From UBA4416 sp040387475 (GTDB lineage Bacteria; Bacteroidota; Bacteroidia; B-17B0; Aurantibacillaceae), in the NCBI GenBank assembly GCA_040387475.1, contig JAZKDT010000019.1, positions 62,001 through 126,000 on the forward strand: 64,000 nt of DNA, written 5' to 3'. Shown one piece after another: positions 38,029 through 47,707 of the stretch. The position numbers were made by a program, and so were the translations under genes. Numbering within the stretch: the first letter of the stretch is position 1; the number at the start of each line of letters is the position of its first letter. The notes beneath the pieces were generated by a model. That model searched no databases, was not told the DNA's origin, and was given only the letters and a program-made list of their open reading frames with translations.

Positions 38029-39222
38029 ATGAAAAAAATCATCCTACTTTTAGCAATTTCATTTCTATCCCATTTTATAAAAGCGCAAAATGTTGGTATC
38101 AATGCAACCGGTGCAACACCAAATACGAGTGCTATGTTAGATATTGTTTCAACTAACCAGGGACTATTAGTCCCACGAATTGCATTATCAGATTTAACAG
38201 TAGCAGCACCGGTAACAACGCCTGCTGTTAGTTTAATTGTTTATAATACAGCTACAGCAGGAGCTTCTCCCAACAACGTTACACCCGGTTTTTACTATTG
38301 GGACGGAGCTAAATGGATAGCATTTTCCGGAAATGGCGGAAAGGAATGGGCTTTACTAGGAAATTCAGGGACAGTAGCAGGCACTAATTTTTTAGGAACT
38401 ACCGATAATCAGGCATTGGATTTTAGAACCAACAACATAAATAGAATGCGAATTCTTACTAATGGAAACGTGGGAATTGGTACCACCGCACCGGTTTACA
38501 CATTGGACTTAAATAATGGAACATTTGGTTTTGGTAATGCTAATTCCAGAACAGAAAGCAGAAATGATGCAGGGCTACAGGGTAACGCGGGTGCTCAATC
38601 CGGTTTTTTTGAAACGTCCACTCCAACAAACTATCCTGCCGGAGCAACAAGTTGGTGGCATTTAATAGATACAAGACATAGTAATTCCGGAAACAATTAT
38701 GCATTACAGATTTCCGGAAGCTTTTTTGATCAAAAGTTGTTTTTTAGAAAAACCAACTCCAATGCCGCGCAAGCCTGGACAGAGATATTAAGTTCTGCAA
38801 ACAGCCCGGTATGTGTTTCATTAGCTAGTGATTATATTGTTAATACTGCAGCATTTGCCACTGTGACGGGCATGTCAGTTACATTTGTTGCCACGAAAAC
38901 TACTGCGTTAGTGCAGTTAACCAGTTCAGGTTTTGCTTATACAAATTCTATGGCTAGCGTATTTTTCAGGGTTTTTAATAGCACCACCGGTACTTCTTGT
39001 GGAGGGACAAATACGAATATGCAATCCTATGATGACACCCGGGGAACTATAACACCCTGGAGTTGCGCATTTTCGAAAAATATAACAGGACTAACACCCG
39101 GAACGAGTTATACATTAATTGTTCAAGGCCAGAGAAGTGGTATTTGGGGTACTCTTGATGCAGTTATATATGCAGGAACCAACCCAGACAGTCACCACTT
39201 AACGCTGACCGTGTTTCCATAA
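38029..39222 (+). CDS. Secreted surface protein, tail-fibre-like N-terminus
   Basis: A 397-residue protein from ATG 38029, which opens the signal peptide (MKKIILLLAISFLSHFIKAQ); the longer frame upstream is not needed. The mature start NVGINATGATPNTSAMLDI, the phrase GLLVPRIALSDL and the later GNVGIGTTAP are widespread in Bacteroidota cell-surface proteins. The second half has a beta-rich segment with strand-turn patterns. No T9SS tail, so export is probably by another route or via partners. Function unknown. It begins a run of three genes in the same direction. Confidence 0.72.
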   Translation: MKKIILLLAISFLSHFIKAQNVGINATGATPNTSAMLDIVSTNQGLLVPRIALSDLTVAAPVTTPAVSLIVYNTATAGASPNNVTPGFYYWDGAKWIAFSGNGGKEWALLGNSGTVAGTNFLGTTDNQALDFRTNNINRMRILTNGNVGIGTTAPVYTLDLNNGTFGFGNANSRTESRNDAGLQGNAGAQSGFFETSTPTNYPAGATSWWHLIDTRHSNSGNNYALQISGSFFDQKLFFRKTNSNAAQAWTEILSSANSPVCVSLASDYIVNTAAFATVTGMSVTFVATKTTALVQLTSSGFAYTNSMASVFFRVFNSTTGTSCGGTNTNMQSYDDTRGTITPWSCAFSKNITGLTPGTSYTLIVQGQRSGIWGTLDAVIYAGTNPDSHHLTLTVFP

Positions 39223-39243
39223 AATATTTAATGTAAACTTCCT

Positions 39244-39516
39244 ATGAAATTGAAAAGTGTATACGTGTTTTTTATTATTATGTTGAGTTTTTTTACAAAA
39301 GCACAATCATCGAAGGACAGCAGCCCGGTTTTAGCAAATTCTGGATCTTTTGCCAGTGATTCGTTAAACAGGAAAAACCAAAATAGTCAGCCGAAATTAT
39401 CTATGCAGGATTCTAAGTCGGCTAGTCAAGGTCATCCAGCACACCCAGCTAATTTAAAAGACAGTGAACTAATTGAAACAAAACCAGTAAAAATAGACGT
39501 AGATCCAAAAAAATAG
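39244..39516 (+). CDS. Small secreted protein, unknown
   Basis: A 90-residue protein: signal peptide (YVFFIIMLSFFTKAQ), then a short, polar, Ser/Lys/Asn-rich region without predicted structure. Follows the previous gene by about 20 bp. Function unknown; it may be a secreted linker or surface peptide. Confidence 0.55.
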   Translation: MKLKSVYVFFIIMLSFFTKAQSSKDSSPVLANSGSFASDSLNRKNQNSQPKLSMQDSKSASQGHPAHPANLKDSELIETKPVKIDVDPKK

Positions 39517-39539
39517 GCAACTGATTGTCGCGACATTAA

Positions 39540-41126
39540 ATGAAAAAAATAATAATAATAGTATTGTTCCCGTTGTTTGCTTTCTCGCAAGGTTTGATAA
39601 ACAATGGCGCACGTATTGTTTTTGTCGGAGCTGCACAAATGTATATCGATGGCTCCACAGGTAATTACCTCAGTCAATCATCTGGTTCTATTACACCAAG
39701 TGCTACGTCAAGTATTACACTTTTGGGAAACTGGACAAATAATTCCGCCAACGTTGCCTTTACCAGCGATGGGGGTGGAGTGGTTTTAGCAGGAACGGCA
39801 CAAACTATAAATGGAAGTAATGCCACTGCCTTTTATAATTTATCACTGGCTGGCAACGGTATCAAAACATTAGCGGTTAACTCTACAACGGTTGGTGGTC
39901 AATCGTTATTTACGGGTGCATTAGGTGTTGGTTCATCTACGTTAGATTTAAATGGAAACCGATTGGATGTAACGAATGCTTTGGCAAGCGCCATAACACG
40001 TTCTAGCGGCTATATCATTAGTGAGACCAACGCGGGTGTTAACCCAAGCATTATAAGATGGTATCACCGCCTTGTTGGAGGAACAAAAATTTATCCTTTT
40101 GGAGTGGCGGGTTCCTATATTCCTTTTACGTTCGATATCACAGTTCCTATGACTAATGCCTCTGCTTATGTAGATGTTTCAACACGCTCTACAGCAGCCG
40201 CTGATAATCAGCCATGGGCCGGACCTAGTAATGTGGCCGGCGTTGGGCATATGTATTCCCCTAATCCTCCAATATCTGTTGATGGTTCCATTCCGTCTGT
40301 AGTAGACAGATGGTGGGATATTACCAATAGCCACGCCGTTTTAGCGAACGTTACTTTTAGTTATCGCGGATCGGAGAACACGTTAAATGATCCTTTATAT
40401 TTTGCTGGCGCGGCCATTGGAGCACAGTATTGGGATGGTACAGCCTGGATGCCCAACAATTCTACGATTGGTTCTGCGGCCTCGGTAACATCAGGAGTTG
40501 GTGCTGTTACTGCAAATAATTTAAGTTCATTTTGCCCCTGGGTGTTGTCTTTAGCTTTGGCGCCATTACCGGTAGAATTATTAGACTTTAATGCGGTATG
40601 TTTAACGAACGAAATTGCAGTGGAATGGTGTACCTCTTCAGAAAAAGATAATAGCTATTTCACAGTCGAACAATCTGCCGATGGTATTAATTTCTTGCCA
40701 ATTGGTCAACTATTTGGGAATGGAACAACCAATCAAAAGCATTGCTATAAATATCTGTCGTCATCTGTCTCAGAAATTTCTTATTTTAAATTGATCACCA
40801 CCGATAAGTACGGAATGAAGAATGCGTCTAAGATAATCTCTGTAGCAGGGTGTAACAGCGAAGGCGAAAATATTTTAATAACCAATGACGGCTCTAACCA
40901 AGTAGGCGTAATTTTAAATTCTTTAACTGATCAAAATTTGCAATTATACGTTCACAATGCTTTAGGGCAATTAGTGCAGGAGAAAGAGATAAAAGCATTG
41001 AAAGGACCAAACAACATTCACGTCGATTTGACTGATATTTCAAATGCGCTGTATTATGTTTCAGTTTATAATGGTGAGGAAAAAAAGATTAGCAAGAAAA
41101 TCCTTGTTACTGATCTTATGCGTTAA
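39540..41126 (+). CDS. T9SS-exported surface protein, unknown
   Basis: A 528-residue protein with a signal peptide (IIIIVLFPLFAFSQG). The body is Asn/Thr/Gly-rich with beta-helix-like repeats (TFWLGNWTNNSANV, AGTAQTINGSNATAFYNLSLAGNG). About residues 345-435 form an Ig-like segment (LPVELLDFNAVC, then EWCTSSEKDNSYFTVEQS). The end (VGVILNSLTDQNLQLYVHNALGQLV, then ISKKILV) is a T9SS sorting domain. Its 3' end overlaps hemH tail to tail by 11 bp. Confidence 0.8.
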   Translation: MKKIIIIVLFPLFAFSQGLINNGARIVFVGAAQMYIDGSTGNYLSQSSGSITPSATSSITLLGNWTNNSANVAFTSDGGGVVLAGTAQTINGSNATAFYNLSLAGNGIKTLAVNSTTVGGQSLFTGALGVGSSTLDLNGNRLDVTNALASAITRSSGYIISETNAGVNPSIIRWYHRLVGGTKIYPFGVAGSYIPFTFDITVPMTNASAYVDVSTRSTAAADNQPWAGPSNVAGVGHMYSPNPPISVDGSIPSVVDRWWDITNSHAVLANVTFSYRGSENTLNDPLYFAGAAIGAQYWDGTAWMPNNSTIGSAASVTSGVGAVTANNLSSFCPWVLSLALAPLPVELLDFNAVCLTNEIAVEWCTSSEKDNSYFTVEQSADGINFLPIGQLFGNGTTNQKHCYKYLSSSVSEISYFKLITTDKYGMKNASKIISVAGCNSEGENILITNDGSNQVGVILNSLTDQNLQLYVHNALGQLVQEKEIKALKGPNNIHVDLTDISNALYYVSVYNGEEKKISKKILVTDLMR

Positions 41127-42129
41127 TTATCTTTTTAATGGTTTCCACCCAGTCATCACCACTATTTAAGCTTTCTACCAATTGTATGTTATGGCCCCCA
41201 TGTTTTTCAAATATCTCCTGGTATTCAATTCCAATTTCATAAATAGTTTCCAAACAGTCGGCTGTAAAGGCAGGTGAAAACACCAATACATTTTTTGTTC
41301 CTTTTTTGGCAAGGTCTTCAACCACCTTATCGCTAAAAGGCATTAGCCATTTATCATTTAAACGGCTTTGAAAGCTAACGGTATATTTTCCCTCCGGAAT
41401 ATTTAATTTTTCAACAACAGCTTTGGTGGTTTGATAACAAGCGGCTTTATAACAGTAGTAGTTTGTATCTGTGAGCTCATCTTCACAATGATGGTCTTTA
41501 CATAGGTATCCATCTTCGTATACTTTGTCAACCTGTCTTTCAGGTAAACCATGATAGCTAAAAATTACATGATCGTATGTTGCTATGTCATGTAATTTTC
41601 CTCTGTTTACGATGCAATTTAGATAATCAGCGTTATCATAATACTGACTGACTATCTTCAACTCCGGAATGACCCACCATTTACTTACAATTTCCATAAA
41701 CCGCTGCAACGCACTTCCGGTGCTACTTGATGCATATTGAGGAAATAAAGGGAAAACAATAATTTTATGATAGCCTTCTTTTTTCATGCGCTCTAAAACA
41801 CTTTCCATACTCGGACTTTGGTAACGCATTGCAAGTTCTACTTTTATATCATTACCAACCGACGCCTGTAATTTTTTTTGAAGTTCGAGACTGTGTTTTA
41901 ATAAAGGGGAACCTGTTTGTTCATCCCAAATAGCTTTGTATAACTTAGATGAGTTGCCAGATCTGAAAGGCACAATAATGCCATTAACCAATAATGTACG
42001 TGATAGCCAGGGGATATCAATGACGCGTTCATCATTTAAAAATTGAGTGAGGTATTTTCTTACGTCTCCTTTTTTTGGACTGTCTGGTGTCCCAAGATTT
42101 AAAAGAAGAACAGCTGTTTTTTGTTTCAT
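41116..42129 (-). CDS. hemH: Ferrochelatase HemH
   Basis: Inserts ferrous iron into protoporphyrin IX, the last step of protohaem synthesis. It has 337 residues. The N-terminus LLLNLGTPDSPKKGDVRKYL is the classic ferrochelatase start. The metal-site His is in FSYHGLPERQ and the catalytic Glu lies in FTADCLETIYEI. An internal Cys-rich segment (CKDHHCEDELTDTNYYC) is seen in some members. It has a near-perfect promoter just upstream and a leader of about 12 bases. It supplies haem for, among others, KatG. Confidence 0.95.
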   Translation of the reverse strand: MKQKTAVLLLNLGTPDSPKKGDVRKYLTQFLNDERVIDIPWLSRTLLVNGIIVPFRSGNSSKLYKAIWDEQTGSPLLKHSLELQKKLQASVGNDIKVELAMRYQSPSMESVLERMKKEGYHKIIVFPLFPQYASSSTGSALQRFMEIVSKWWVIPELKIVSQYYDNADYLNCIVNRGKLHDIATYDHVIFSYHGLPERQVDKVYEDGYLCKDHHCEDELTDTNYYCYKAACYQTTKAVVEKLNIPEGKYTVSFQSRLNDKWLMPFSDKVVEDLAKKGTKNVLVFSPAFTADCLETIYEIGIEYQEIFEKHGGHNIQLVESLNSGDDWVETIKKIINA

Positions 42130-42147
42130 GTGTTAATGACTTAACCG

Positions 42148-42178
42148 CAAAGTTATTTTTTTTAGCAGAGTTCGCAAA
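42148..42178 (-). promoter_or_regulatory. Promoter of hemH
   Basis: On the minus strand TTTG (42178-42175), a 19-bp spacer and TAACTTTG (42155-42148) match the Bacteroidota consensus exactly. The predicted start is near 42141, about 12 bases before the ATG. Confidence 0.65.
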
Positions 42179-42320
42179 GATAGTAACACAAGATTATTCA
42201 AATTGTTTGCTTTATCTGATTTATACCATAACCGCTGTTTACCGGCAAACTTTTCTACCTTCTGTATATCTAAAAGAATATTTCCTAAATCCTAAAATTT
42301 TCGCCATTTTTACCGGCTAA

Positions 42321-43502
42321 ATGGACAAAGACCGGAACACTGAAAAATCACCTAAACGCATTGCCGTTATGGGTAGCACGGGTAGTATTGGTACACAAGC
42401 ATTAGATGTTATTCGGGATAATCCGGCTCATTTTGAAGCTGAAGTTTTAGTAGCTCATTCCAATGCAGACCTCTTAATTAAACAAGCACTTGAGTTTAAG
42501 CCGAATGCGGTAGTAATTGGCGATGAAAGTAAATACAACTACGTGAAAGATGTATTGCTTGACCATGATATAAAGGTGTTTGCCGGAGCAAAGTCAATAG
42601 AACAGATTGTGGAAATGGAGACCATTGATATGGTGTTAGCTTCTATAGTAGGGTATGCGGGACTGGCATCTACGGTCAATGCGATTAAACATAAAAAAGC
42701 AATTGCTCTTGCTAATAAGGAAACACTTGTAGTTGCAGGTGATATTGTTACTAAGCTGGCTTTTGAAAATGCTGTCAATTTATACCCCGTGGATTCGGAA
42801 CATTCCGCTATTTTTCAATGTTTGGCTGGTGAATTTGATAATCAGATTGAGAAAATATATTTAACCGCTTCAGGTGGCCCTTTCCGTGGTAAAGATCGGG
42901 CATTTTTGGAATCCGTAAAAAAGGAACAGGCTCTTAAACATCCAAATTGGGTAATGGGCGCCAAAATTACCATTGATTCAGCGAGTTTAATGAACAAAGG
43001 ATTAGAAGTAATTGAGGCAAAATGGCTATTTAATTTAAAATCCGATCAGATTGATGTGATAGTGCATCCGCAAAGCATTGTTCATAGCATTGTGCAGTTT
43101 ACAGATGGCAGTATGAAAGCGCAAATGGGCCTGCCTGACATGAAGTTACCTATTCAGTACGCTTTTACGTACCCGGATCGGATTAAAACTAATTTTCCGC
43201 GTTTTGATTTTTTTAACTATCCTCAGCTCACATTTGAGAAACCGGATACCGAAACCTTTACTAACTTAGCGTTGGCTTTTAAAGCAATGGAAAAAGGCGG
43301 AAATATGCCTTGTGTTTTAAATGCTGCCAACGAAATTGTAGTACAGGCGTTTTTAGAGGACAAGATGGGATTTTTACAAATGAGCGATGTGATTGCCAAA
43401 GCAATGGATAAAATGCCATTTATAAAAACACCTGGGATTGAAGATTATATTCAATGCGACAAAGAAACACGACTACTAACAACAGAATTAATTAAAAAAT
43501 AA
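42321..43502 (+). CDS. dxr: 1-Deoxy-D-xylulose 5-phosphate reductoisomerase Dxr (IspC)
   Basis: Second enzyme of the MEP isoprenoid pathway; converts DXP to MEP with NADPH. It has 393 residues. The NADPH motif is GSTGSIG (18-24). Family phrases include ALANKETLVVAGD, PVDSEHSAIFQCL (metal and substrate site), ASGGPFRG, NWVMGAKITIDSASLMNKGLE and HPQSIVHSIVQFTDGS. It supplies precursors for the polyprenyl diphosphate synthase in this window. Followed after 2 bp by rseP, giving a dxr-rseP operon, an order common in bacteria. Confidence 0.97.
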   Translation: MDKDRNTEKSPKRIAVMGSTGSIGTQALDVIRDNPAHFEAEVLVAHSNADLLIKQALEFKPNAVVIGDESKYNYVKDVLLDHDIKVFAGAKSIEQIVEMETIDMVLASIVGYAGLASTVNAIKHKKAIALANKETLVVAGDIVTKLAFENAVNLYPVDSEHSAIFQCLAGEFDNQIEKIYLTASGGPFRGKDRAFLESVKKEQALKHPNWVMGAKITIDSASLMNKGLEVIEAKWLFNLKSDQIDVIVHPQSIVHSIVQFTDGSMKAQMGLPDMKLPIQYAFTYPDRIKTNFPRFDFFNYPQLTFEKPDTETFTNLALAFKAMEKGGNMPCVLNAANEIVVQAFLEDKMGFLQMSDVIAKAMDKMPFIKTPGIEDYIQCDKETRLLTTELIKK

Positions 43503-43504
43503 CT

Positions 43505-44872
43505 ATGGGTACCTTTATCAATATCGCACAATTTATAACCAGCCTAGGCTTACTTATTTTATTGCACGAATTCGGACACTTTATCACAGCGCGAATGTTC
43601 AAGATTCGTGTTGACAAATTTTATATGTTCTTCGATTTCTTGTTTCCTTTACCGGGTGTTTTAAATTTCGCGTTATTTAAAAAGAAAATAGGTGATACTG
43701 AGTATGGCATTGGCTGGTTTCCGATGGGCGGTTACGTGCAGATAGCTGGAATGATCGATGAAAATCTCGATACCGAGCAAATGAATAAACCGGCAGAACC
43801 ATGGGAATTCAGGGCGCATCCGGCATGGCAACGTTTAATTGTTATGTTAGGAGGTATCATCGTAAACATATTGCTGGCATTTATTATTTATGCAATGATT
43901 CTCTTTACCTGGGGCGAACAAAAAGTACCGATGAGTAGTTTAAAAAATGGCATCGAATGTTCAGATTCGTTAGGAATGGCAGTAGGATTTAGGACAGGTG
44001 ATAAGATTATTTCTGTAGATGGAAAGCCCGTTAAATATTTAGATGATTTGCGCATAGAAGTGCTACTTGGAAGTAAGGTTCAAATAGATAGAGGAGGAGA
44101 ACAGGTTGAAATTACATTACCTAAAAATTTCCTTGACCAAATTGCTACTTCAGAAAAATTCGGATTTGGGAATCCTCGTACACCCGCAACTTTTATGGAG
44201 TTTGCAACAGAATCTATTAATAAAAATGCAGATCTAAAAGCGCAGGATAAAATAGTTGCCCTAAATGATTCTTTGCCTATTCAGTTCAATGATGAGCTTG
44301 TTTCCGCACTAAAATCATTTAAAGGAAAAAAAGTAACCCTCAATGTGGAGCGTGGTTCCGAAAAAATAGCTGTACCTATTCAGGTAAATGAACTGGGAAA
44401 AATGGGTGCGGTCATTGGCGCAAAAACGTTTGACGATCTTGAAAAAGCAGGCGTTGTTACCTATGAAACTAAAACCTTCGGATTTTTTGAATCGTTTCCC
44501 GCTGGTGTTGCTATGACTTTTGACAAACTGGATTTCTATGTACGTCAGTTCAAATTGATATTTACGCCAAGTACCGGCGGATACAAGCATATTGGAGGAT
44601 TTAAATCAATGTCTAAAATGTTTGGCGAAGAATGGATCTGGGAAGACTTCTGGAGCCGTACTGCTTTTCTTTCCGTTGTATTGGCATTTATGAATTTATT
44701 ACCGATTCCTGCATTAGATGGTGGGCATGTGGTGTTTACGTTGTATGAAATGATAACGCGCCGTGCTCCCAGTGTTAAAGTTTTAACTTATGCACAGTAT
44801 GTAGGTATGGGTATTTTATTATTCTTAATGCTGTACGCTAACTTGAATGACTTTGTTCATTTTTTTAAGTAA
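43505..44872 (+). CDS. rseP: Site-2 intramembrane metalloprotease RseP
   Basis: Inner-membrane zinc protease (M50) that cuts anti-sigma factors and other membrane substrates in the envelope stress response. It has 455 residues. The zinc motif HEFGH is at residues 21-25 in the first membrane helix; the third ligand is in PALDGGH near the C-terminus (LLPIPALDGGHV). A PDZ domain (RTGDKIISVDGKPVKYLDDL) lies between, and a second PDZ-like segment follows. At least four membrane helices. Translationally close to dxr (2 bp). Confidence 0.95.
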   Translation: MGTFINIAQFITSLGLLILLHEFGHFITARMFKIRVDKFYMFFDFLFPLPGVLNFALFKKKIGDTEYGIGWFPMGGYVQIAGMIDENLDTEQMNKPAEPWEFRAHPAWQRLIVMLGGIIVNILLAFIIYAMILFTWGEQKVPMSSLKNGIECSDSLGMAVGFRTGDKIISVDGKPVKYLDDLRIEVLLGSKVQIDRGGEQVEITLPKNFLDQIATSEKFGFGNPRTPATFMEFATESINKNADLKAQDKIVALNDSLPIQFNDELVSALKSFKGKKVTLNVERGSEKIAVPIQVNELGKMGAVIGAKTFDDLEKAGVVTYETKTFGFFESFPAGVAMTFDKLDFYVRQFKLIFTPSTGGYKHIGGFKSMSKMFGEEWIWEDFWSRTAFLSVVLAFMNLLPIPALDGGHVVFTLYEMITRRAPSVKVLTYAQYVGMGILLFLMLYANLNDFVHFFK

Positions 44873-44928
44873 CTTATGTATAGTTCAACGTTATAGTTTA
44901 GGTGAGGAAATTTAATTTTAAATATAAA

Positions 44929-45702
44929 ATGAGATCCATCTTTTGTCTTGTCTCTTGCCTCTTTTGTCTTAGTATAGAGGCACAGGATAAAACTATTAAC
45001 TCAGGCAACAAACCTACTGCACCCTTGGCAAATACAAAGCATAAAATTATGCTGATACCATTTGAAAACCGAATGTACCTGAGCGAGATTGATTTCCTGA
45101 TCAATAAAGAGTCGAAGCTTAACGCTAAACAGATTAAAGCTACCATGAGGGATGGCTTGAACGAACAATTTTATAAAAAGTTAAAAGGAAAAATAGCAGT
45201 AGTGGATCTGTTGGATGACACGGCTAAAACAAAGGCTGATCTCCAGAATATATACCAGTATTTAGCATATCAGTATGTAAAGGTTCCAGACCAAACTAAC
45301 TATAAACCACCGGTTAAAGAAAAGGACGAGAAAACGATCAATAATGGACAGCTCACCGTGGAAAGCAACAGTGATGCCCGTTTTATGAACGCTAAGTTAA
45401 AGAATGCCACACTTGTTCCCTATCTAAGCGGCAAATATAAAACAGATTTATTTTTGTTTTTTAATGAACTGGATATAAAAGCTTTAAACGGAATGCCCGG
45501 AGATCTTAACGCAACGGCAAGTCGAAAAATAATTCTGCATTATACGGTTTATACAGTTGATGCCAAAGAAATTAATTCCGGCGTTGCTGAAGTAAATTTG
45601 CCCGCCAATGTAAATAATCCCACAAAAATCATTAATACGTATTTCGCTCAACTAGCCGATATTGTTGCCAGTCGCATCGATAAAGCAATGGTGGTTAAAT
45701 AA
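44929..45702 (+). CDS. Unknown secreted protein
   Basis: A 257-residue protein from ATG 44929, which starts a normal signal peptide (MRSIFCLVSCLFCLSIEAQ); a GTG nine codons earlier is less likely. The mature part is mixed alpha/beta (IMLIPFENRMYLSEIDFLIN, later LNATASRKIILHYTVYTVDA). The opening 'IMLIPFEN RMYLSEID' resembles periplasmic proteins of unknown role in Bacteroidota. Not otherwise recognised. It follows rseP by about 55 bp. Confidence 0.7.
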   Translation: MRSIFCLVSCLFCLSIEAQDKTINSGNKPTAPLANTKHKIMLIPFENRMYLSEIDFLINKESKLNAKQIKATMRDGLNEQFYKKLKGKIAVVDLLDDTAKTKADLQNIYQYLAYQYVKVPDQTNYKPPVKEKDEKTINNGQLTVESNSDARFMNAKLKNATLVPYLSGKYKTDLFLFFNELDIKALNGMPGDLNATASRKIILHYTVYTVDAKEINSGVAEVNLPANVNNPTKIINTYFAQLADIVASRIDKAMVVK

Positions 45703-45772
45703 TGAGCTTTTTAACACATTCTTTTTGTTAATAAATACAATTTAATACCCTTTTAACTCTTTCCAATACATT

Positions 45773-45780
45773 TATTTTTG
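45773..45780 (+). promoter_or_regulatory. Possible -7 element upstream of the OmpA lipoprotein
   Basis: TATTTTTG matches TAnnTTTG exactly, about 85 bp before the ATG at 45866. No TTG at the usual distance. Confidence 0.3.
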
Positions 45781-45865
45781 CTTTATTAAAGTACCGAATG
45801 CCTAACCTGTATTTATGGGAAATGCATAGTATTGTATATCATCGTTAAAAAATAATAATTTAGAT

Positions 45866-46867
45866 ATGAAAAATAATTATTTCACCGCTTGTATTGTCGC
45901 GTTAGTACTGTCATCCTGTGTTCCTCAACGTATGATGGAGGAAACAAAAGCAAAATTAACCACGTGTGAAACAGAATCGGCTGCAGCTAAAAAACTAGCG
46001 ACAGAAACTGAAGCAAAGAACTCAGAAATGAGGGAAACTATTGCTAAAGATGAAAAAGATCTCACAGGTTTAAAAAGAGATACTGCTATATTGGGTACTA
46101 ACCTGAGATTATTATCCAATAAATATGATAAACTAAATTTAGTAAACGATCAGTTGTTGGATAAATATAACCGTATGTTGGCTGGTTCCGAAAAAGATAA
46201 TGCTGCTTTGAGTGGGAAATTGCAAATGACCCAGGAGCAGTTATTGAAAAAAGAAGATGAGTTAAGGGCATTAGAATTACGTTTAAATAAGCAACAACAG
46301 GATTTAGACGCCCTATCAGCGGAATTGAAAAGACGTGAAGCCCGCGTTAATGAGCTGGAATCTATTTTGAAAAACAAAGACCAGGCAACTGCCGATTTGA
46401 AAAAGAAATTGCAGGATGCTTTATTGGGTTTTGAAGGTAAAGGTTTAACAATTACTCAAAAAAACGGGAAAGTGTACGTAAGTATGGATGAATCGTTATT
46501 GTTTGAAAGCGGAAAAACTGCTGTTCAGCCTAAAGGAATAGACGCTTTAAAAAATGTGGCAAAAGTACTGGAACAAAATCCTGAAATTAATATTTTGGTA
46601 GAAGGCCATACAGATGATGTGCCAATGGCTGGTAAAGGCGAAATCAAGGATAACTGGGATTTAAGTGTGATCCGCGCAACTTCCGTAACAAAAATTATAT
46701 TGCAAAATTCTAAAACCGATCCAACGCGTATTACGTCGGCGGGTAGAGGAGAGTTCTTTCCTTTAGATCCTGCAAAAACACCTGAAGCAAGAAAAAAGAA
46801 CCGAAGAACAGAGCTTATTTTAACTCCTAAGTTAGACGAATTGTTAAAAGTATTGGGTAGTAATTAA
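45866..46867 (+). CDS. OmpA-family outer-membrane lipoprotein with coiled coil
   Basis: A 333-residue protein. Lipobox LSSC with Cys18. Residues about 25-190 are a long coiled coil (heptads rich in Lys, Glu, Leu: LRALELRLNKQQQDLDAL). The C-terminal OmpA domain (about 210-330) binds peptidoglycan: ILVEGHTDDVPM, NWDLSVIRATSV and RITSAGRGEFFP, then RKKNRRTELIL with the Asp/Arg pair that contacts diaminopimelate. It tethers the outer membrane to the cell wall. Followed after about 15 bp by mscL. Confidence 0.92.
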   Translation: MKNNYFTACIVALVLSSCVPQRMMEETKAKLTTCETESAAAKKLATETEAKNSEMRETIAKDEKDLTGLKRDTAILGTNLRLLSNKYDKLNLVNDQLLDKYNRMLAGSEKDNAALSGKLQMTQEQLLKKEDELRALELRLNKQQQDLDALSAELKRREARVNELESILKNKDQATADLKKKLQDALLGFEGKGLTITQKNGKVYVSMDESLLFESGKTAVQPKGIDALKNVAKVLEQNPEINILVEGHTDDVPMAGKGEIKDNWDLSVIRATSVTKIILQNSKTDPTRITSAGRGEFFPLDPAKTPEARKKNRRTELILTPKLDELLKVLGSN

Positions 46868-46882
46868 TAATAAATAAAAATT

Positions 46883-47296
46883 ATGGGATTTGTAAAAGAG
46901 TTTAAAGATTTTGCCATGAAAGGCAATTTAGTTGATTTGGCAGTTGGTTTTGTAATGGGTGCTGCATTCACTAAAATTACTACTGCTTTTATTAATGGCA
47001 TGGTTATGCCCTTAGTTGGAATGATTCAGGGCAAGGATTTTAACGAATGGAAATGGGTGTTAAAACCTGCTCAGATTGGTGTTGATGGAAAAGAAGTAGC
47101 TGCAGAAGTAGCCGTTAAATACGGAACATTTATTACGGTAACTATTGAATTTGTGATCGTGGCTTTTGTGATGTTTATGTTGATTAAGGCAATTAACCGA
47201 ATGAAGAAAAAAGAAGCGGAATTACCCGCCGCACCTGCTGAGCCAACTGTTCAGGAAGCATTGTTAATGGAAATCCGGGATTCACTAAAAAAATAA
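46883..47296 (+). CDS. mscL: Large-conductance mechanosensitive channel MscL
   Basis: Releases solutes from the cytoplasm when membrane tension rises after osmotic downshock. It has 137 residues, the usual length. The N-terminal helix and TM1 read FAMKGNLVDLAVGFVMGAAFTKI, the family signature; TM2 is VTIEFVIVAFVMFMLIKAINRM, followed by a charged helix with Pro/Ala. Co-oriented with the OmpA lipoprotein and closed by a strong terminator. Confidence 0.97.
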   Translation: MGFVKEFKDFAMKGNLVDLAVGFVMGAAFTKITTAFINGMVMPLVGMIQGKDFNEWKWVLKPAQIGVDGKEVAAEVAVKYGTFITVTIEFVIVAFVMFMLIKAINRMKKKEAELPAAPAEPTVQEALLMEIRDSLKK

Positions 47297-47317
47297 TTTG
47301 TATATCAGCCGTTTAGC

Positions 47318-47347
47318 AAAACCTTTCTGAAAAGAAAGGTTTTTTTA
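47318..47347 (+). terminator. Rho-independent terminator after mscL
   Basis: AAAACCTTTC-TGAAAA-GAAAGGTTTT, ten pairs and a 6-base loop, with a continuing T tract. It lies 20-50 bp after the mscL stop. Confidence 0.85.
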
Positions 47348-47357
47348 TGTAAATGAA

Positions 47358-47636
47358 ATGACAGAACATCAAAAAATACTAATTGGCTGCGCACTTGTAT
47401 TAAATGTCATGAGTTACTGTGTCATGTGGTTTGATAAATACAAATCCAAAGTAAAAGGACAACGCATCTCTGAAAATAAGCTAATCCTGTTGGCTTTTTT
47501 GCTAGGGTCTTTCGGAATTTATATGGGAATGAAAACTCCGCTGTACCACAAGGCGGCTAAGAAGAAGTTTAGGATTGTAATTCCCTTGTTATTCCTTATA
47601 AATATCGTTTCTTTTTATTTCTTATTTACCTACTGA
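47358..47636 (+). CDS. DUF1294 small membrane protein
   Basis: A 92-residue inner-membrane protein with three hydrophobic segments (ILIGCALVLNVMSYCVMWF, LILLAFLLGSFGIYMGM, IVIPLLFLINIVSFYFL). The motifs FDKYKSK and RISENKLILLAFLLGSFG are the DUF1294 signature. Function unknown. The ATG lies 10 bp after the preceding terminator. Confidence 0.85.
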   Translation: MTEHQKILIGCALVLNVMSYCVMWFDKYKSKVKGQRISENKLILLAFLLGSFGIYMGMKTPLYHKAAKKKFRIVIPLLFLINIVSFYFLFTY

Positions 47637-47707
47637 TCATTTCCAGCTTACAGTTTATTCTATTTAAATTAATGCAATAATATCACATATTCGTTTAATT
47701 TAGTACC

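Noticed and set aside
42075..42320. Plus-strand frame between hemH and dxr
   Set aside because: It overlaps hemH antisense and has no recognisable start or composition; the region holds the hemH promoter.
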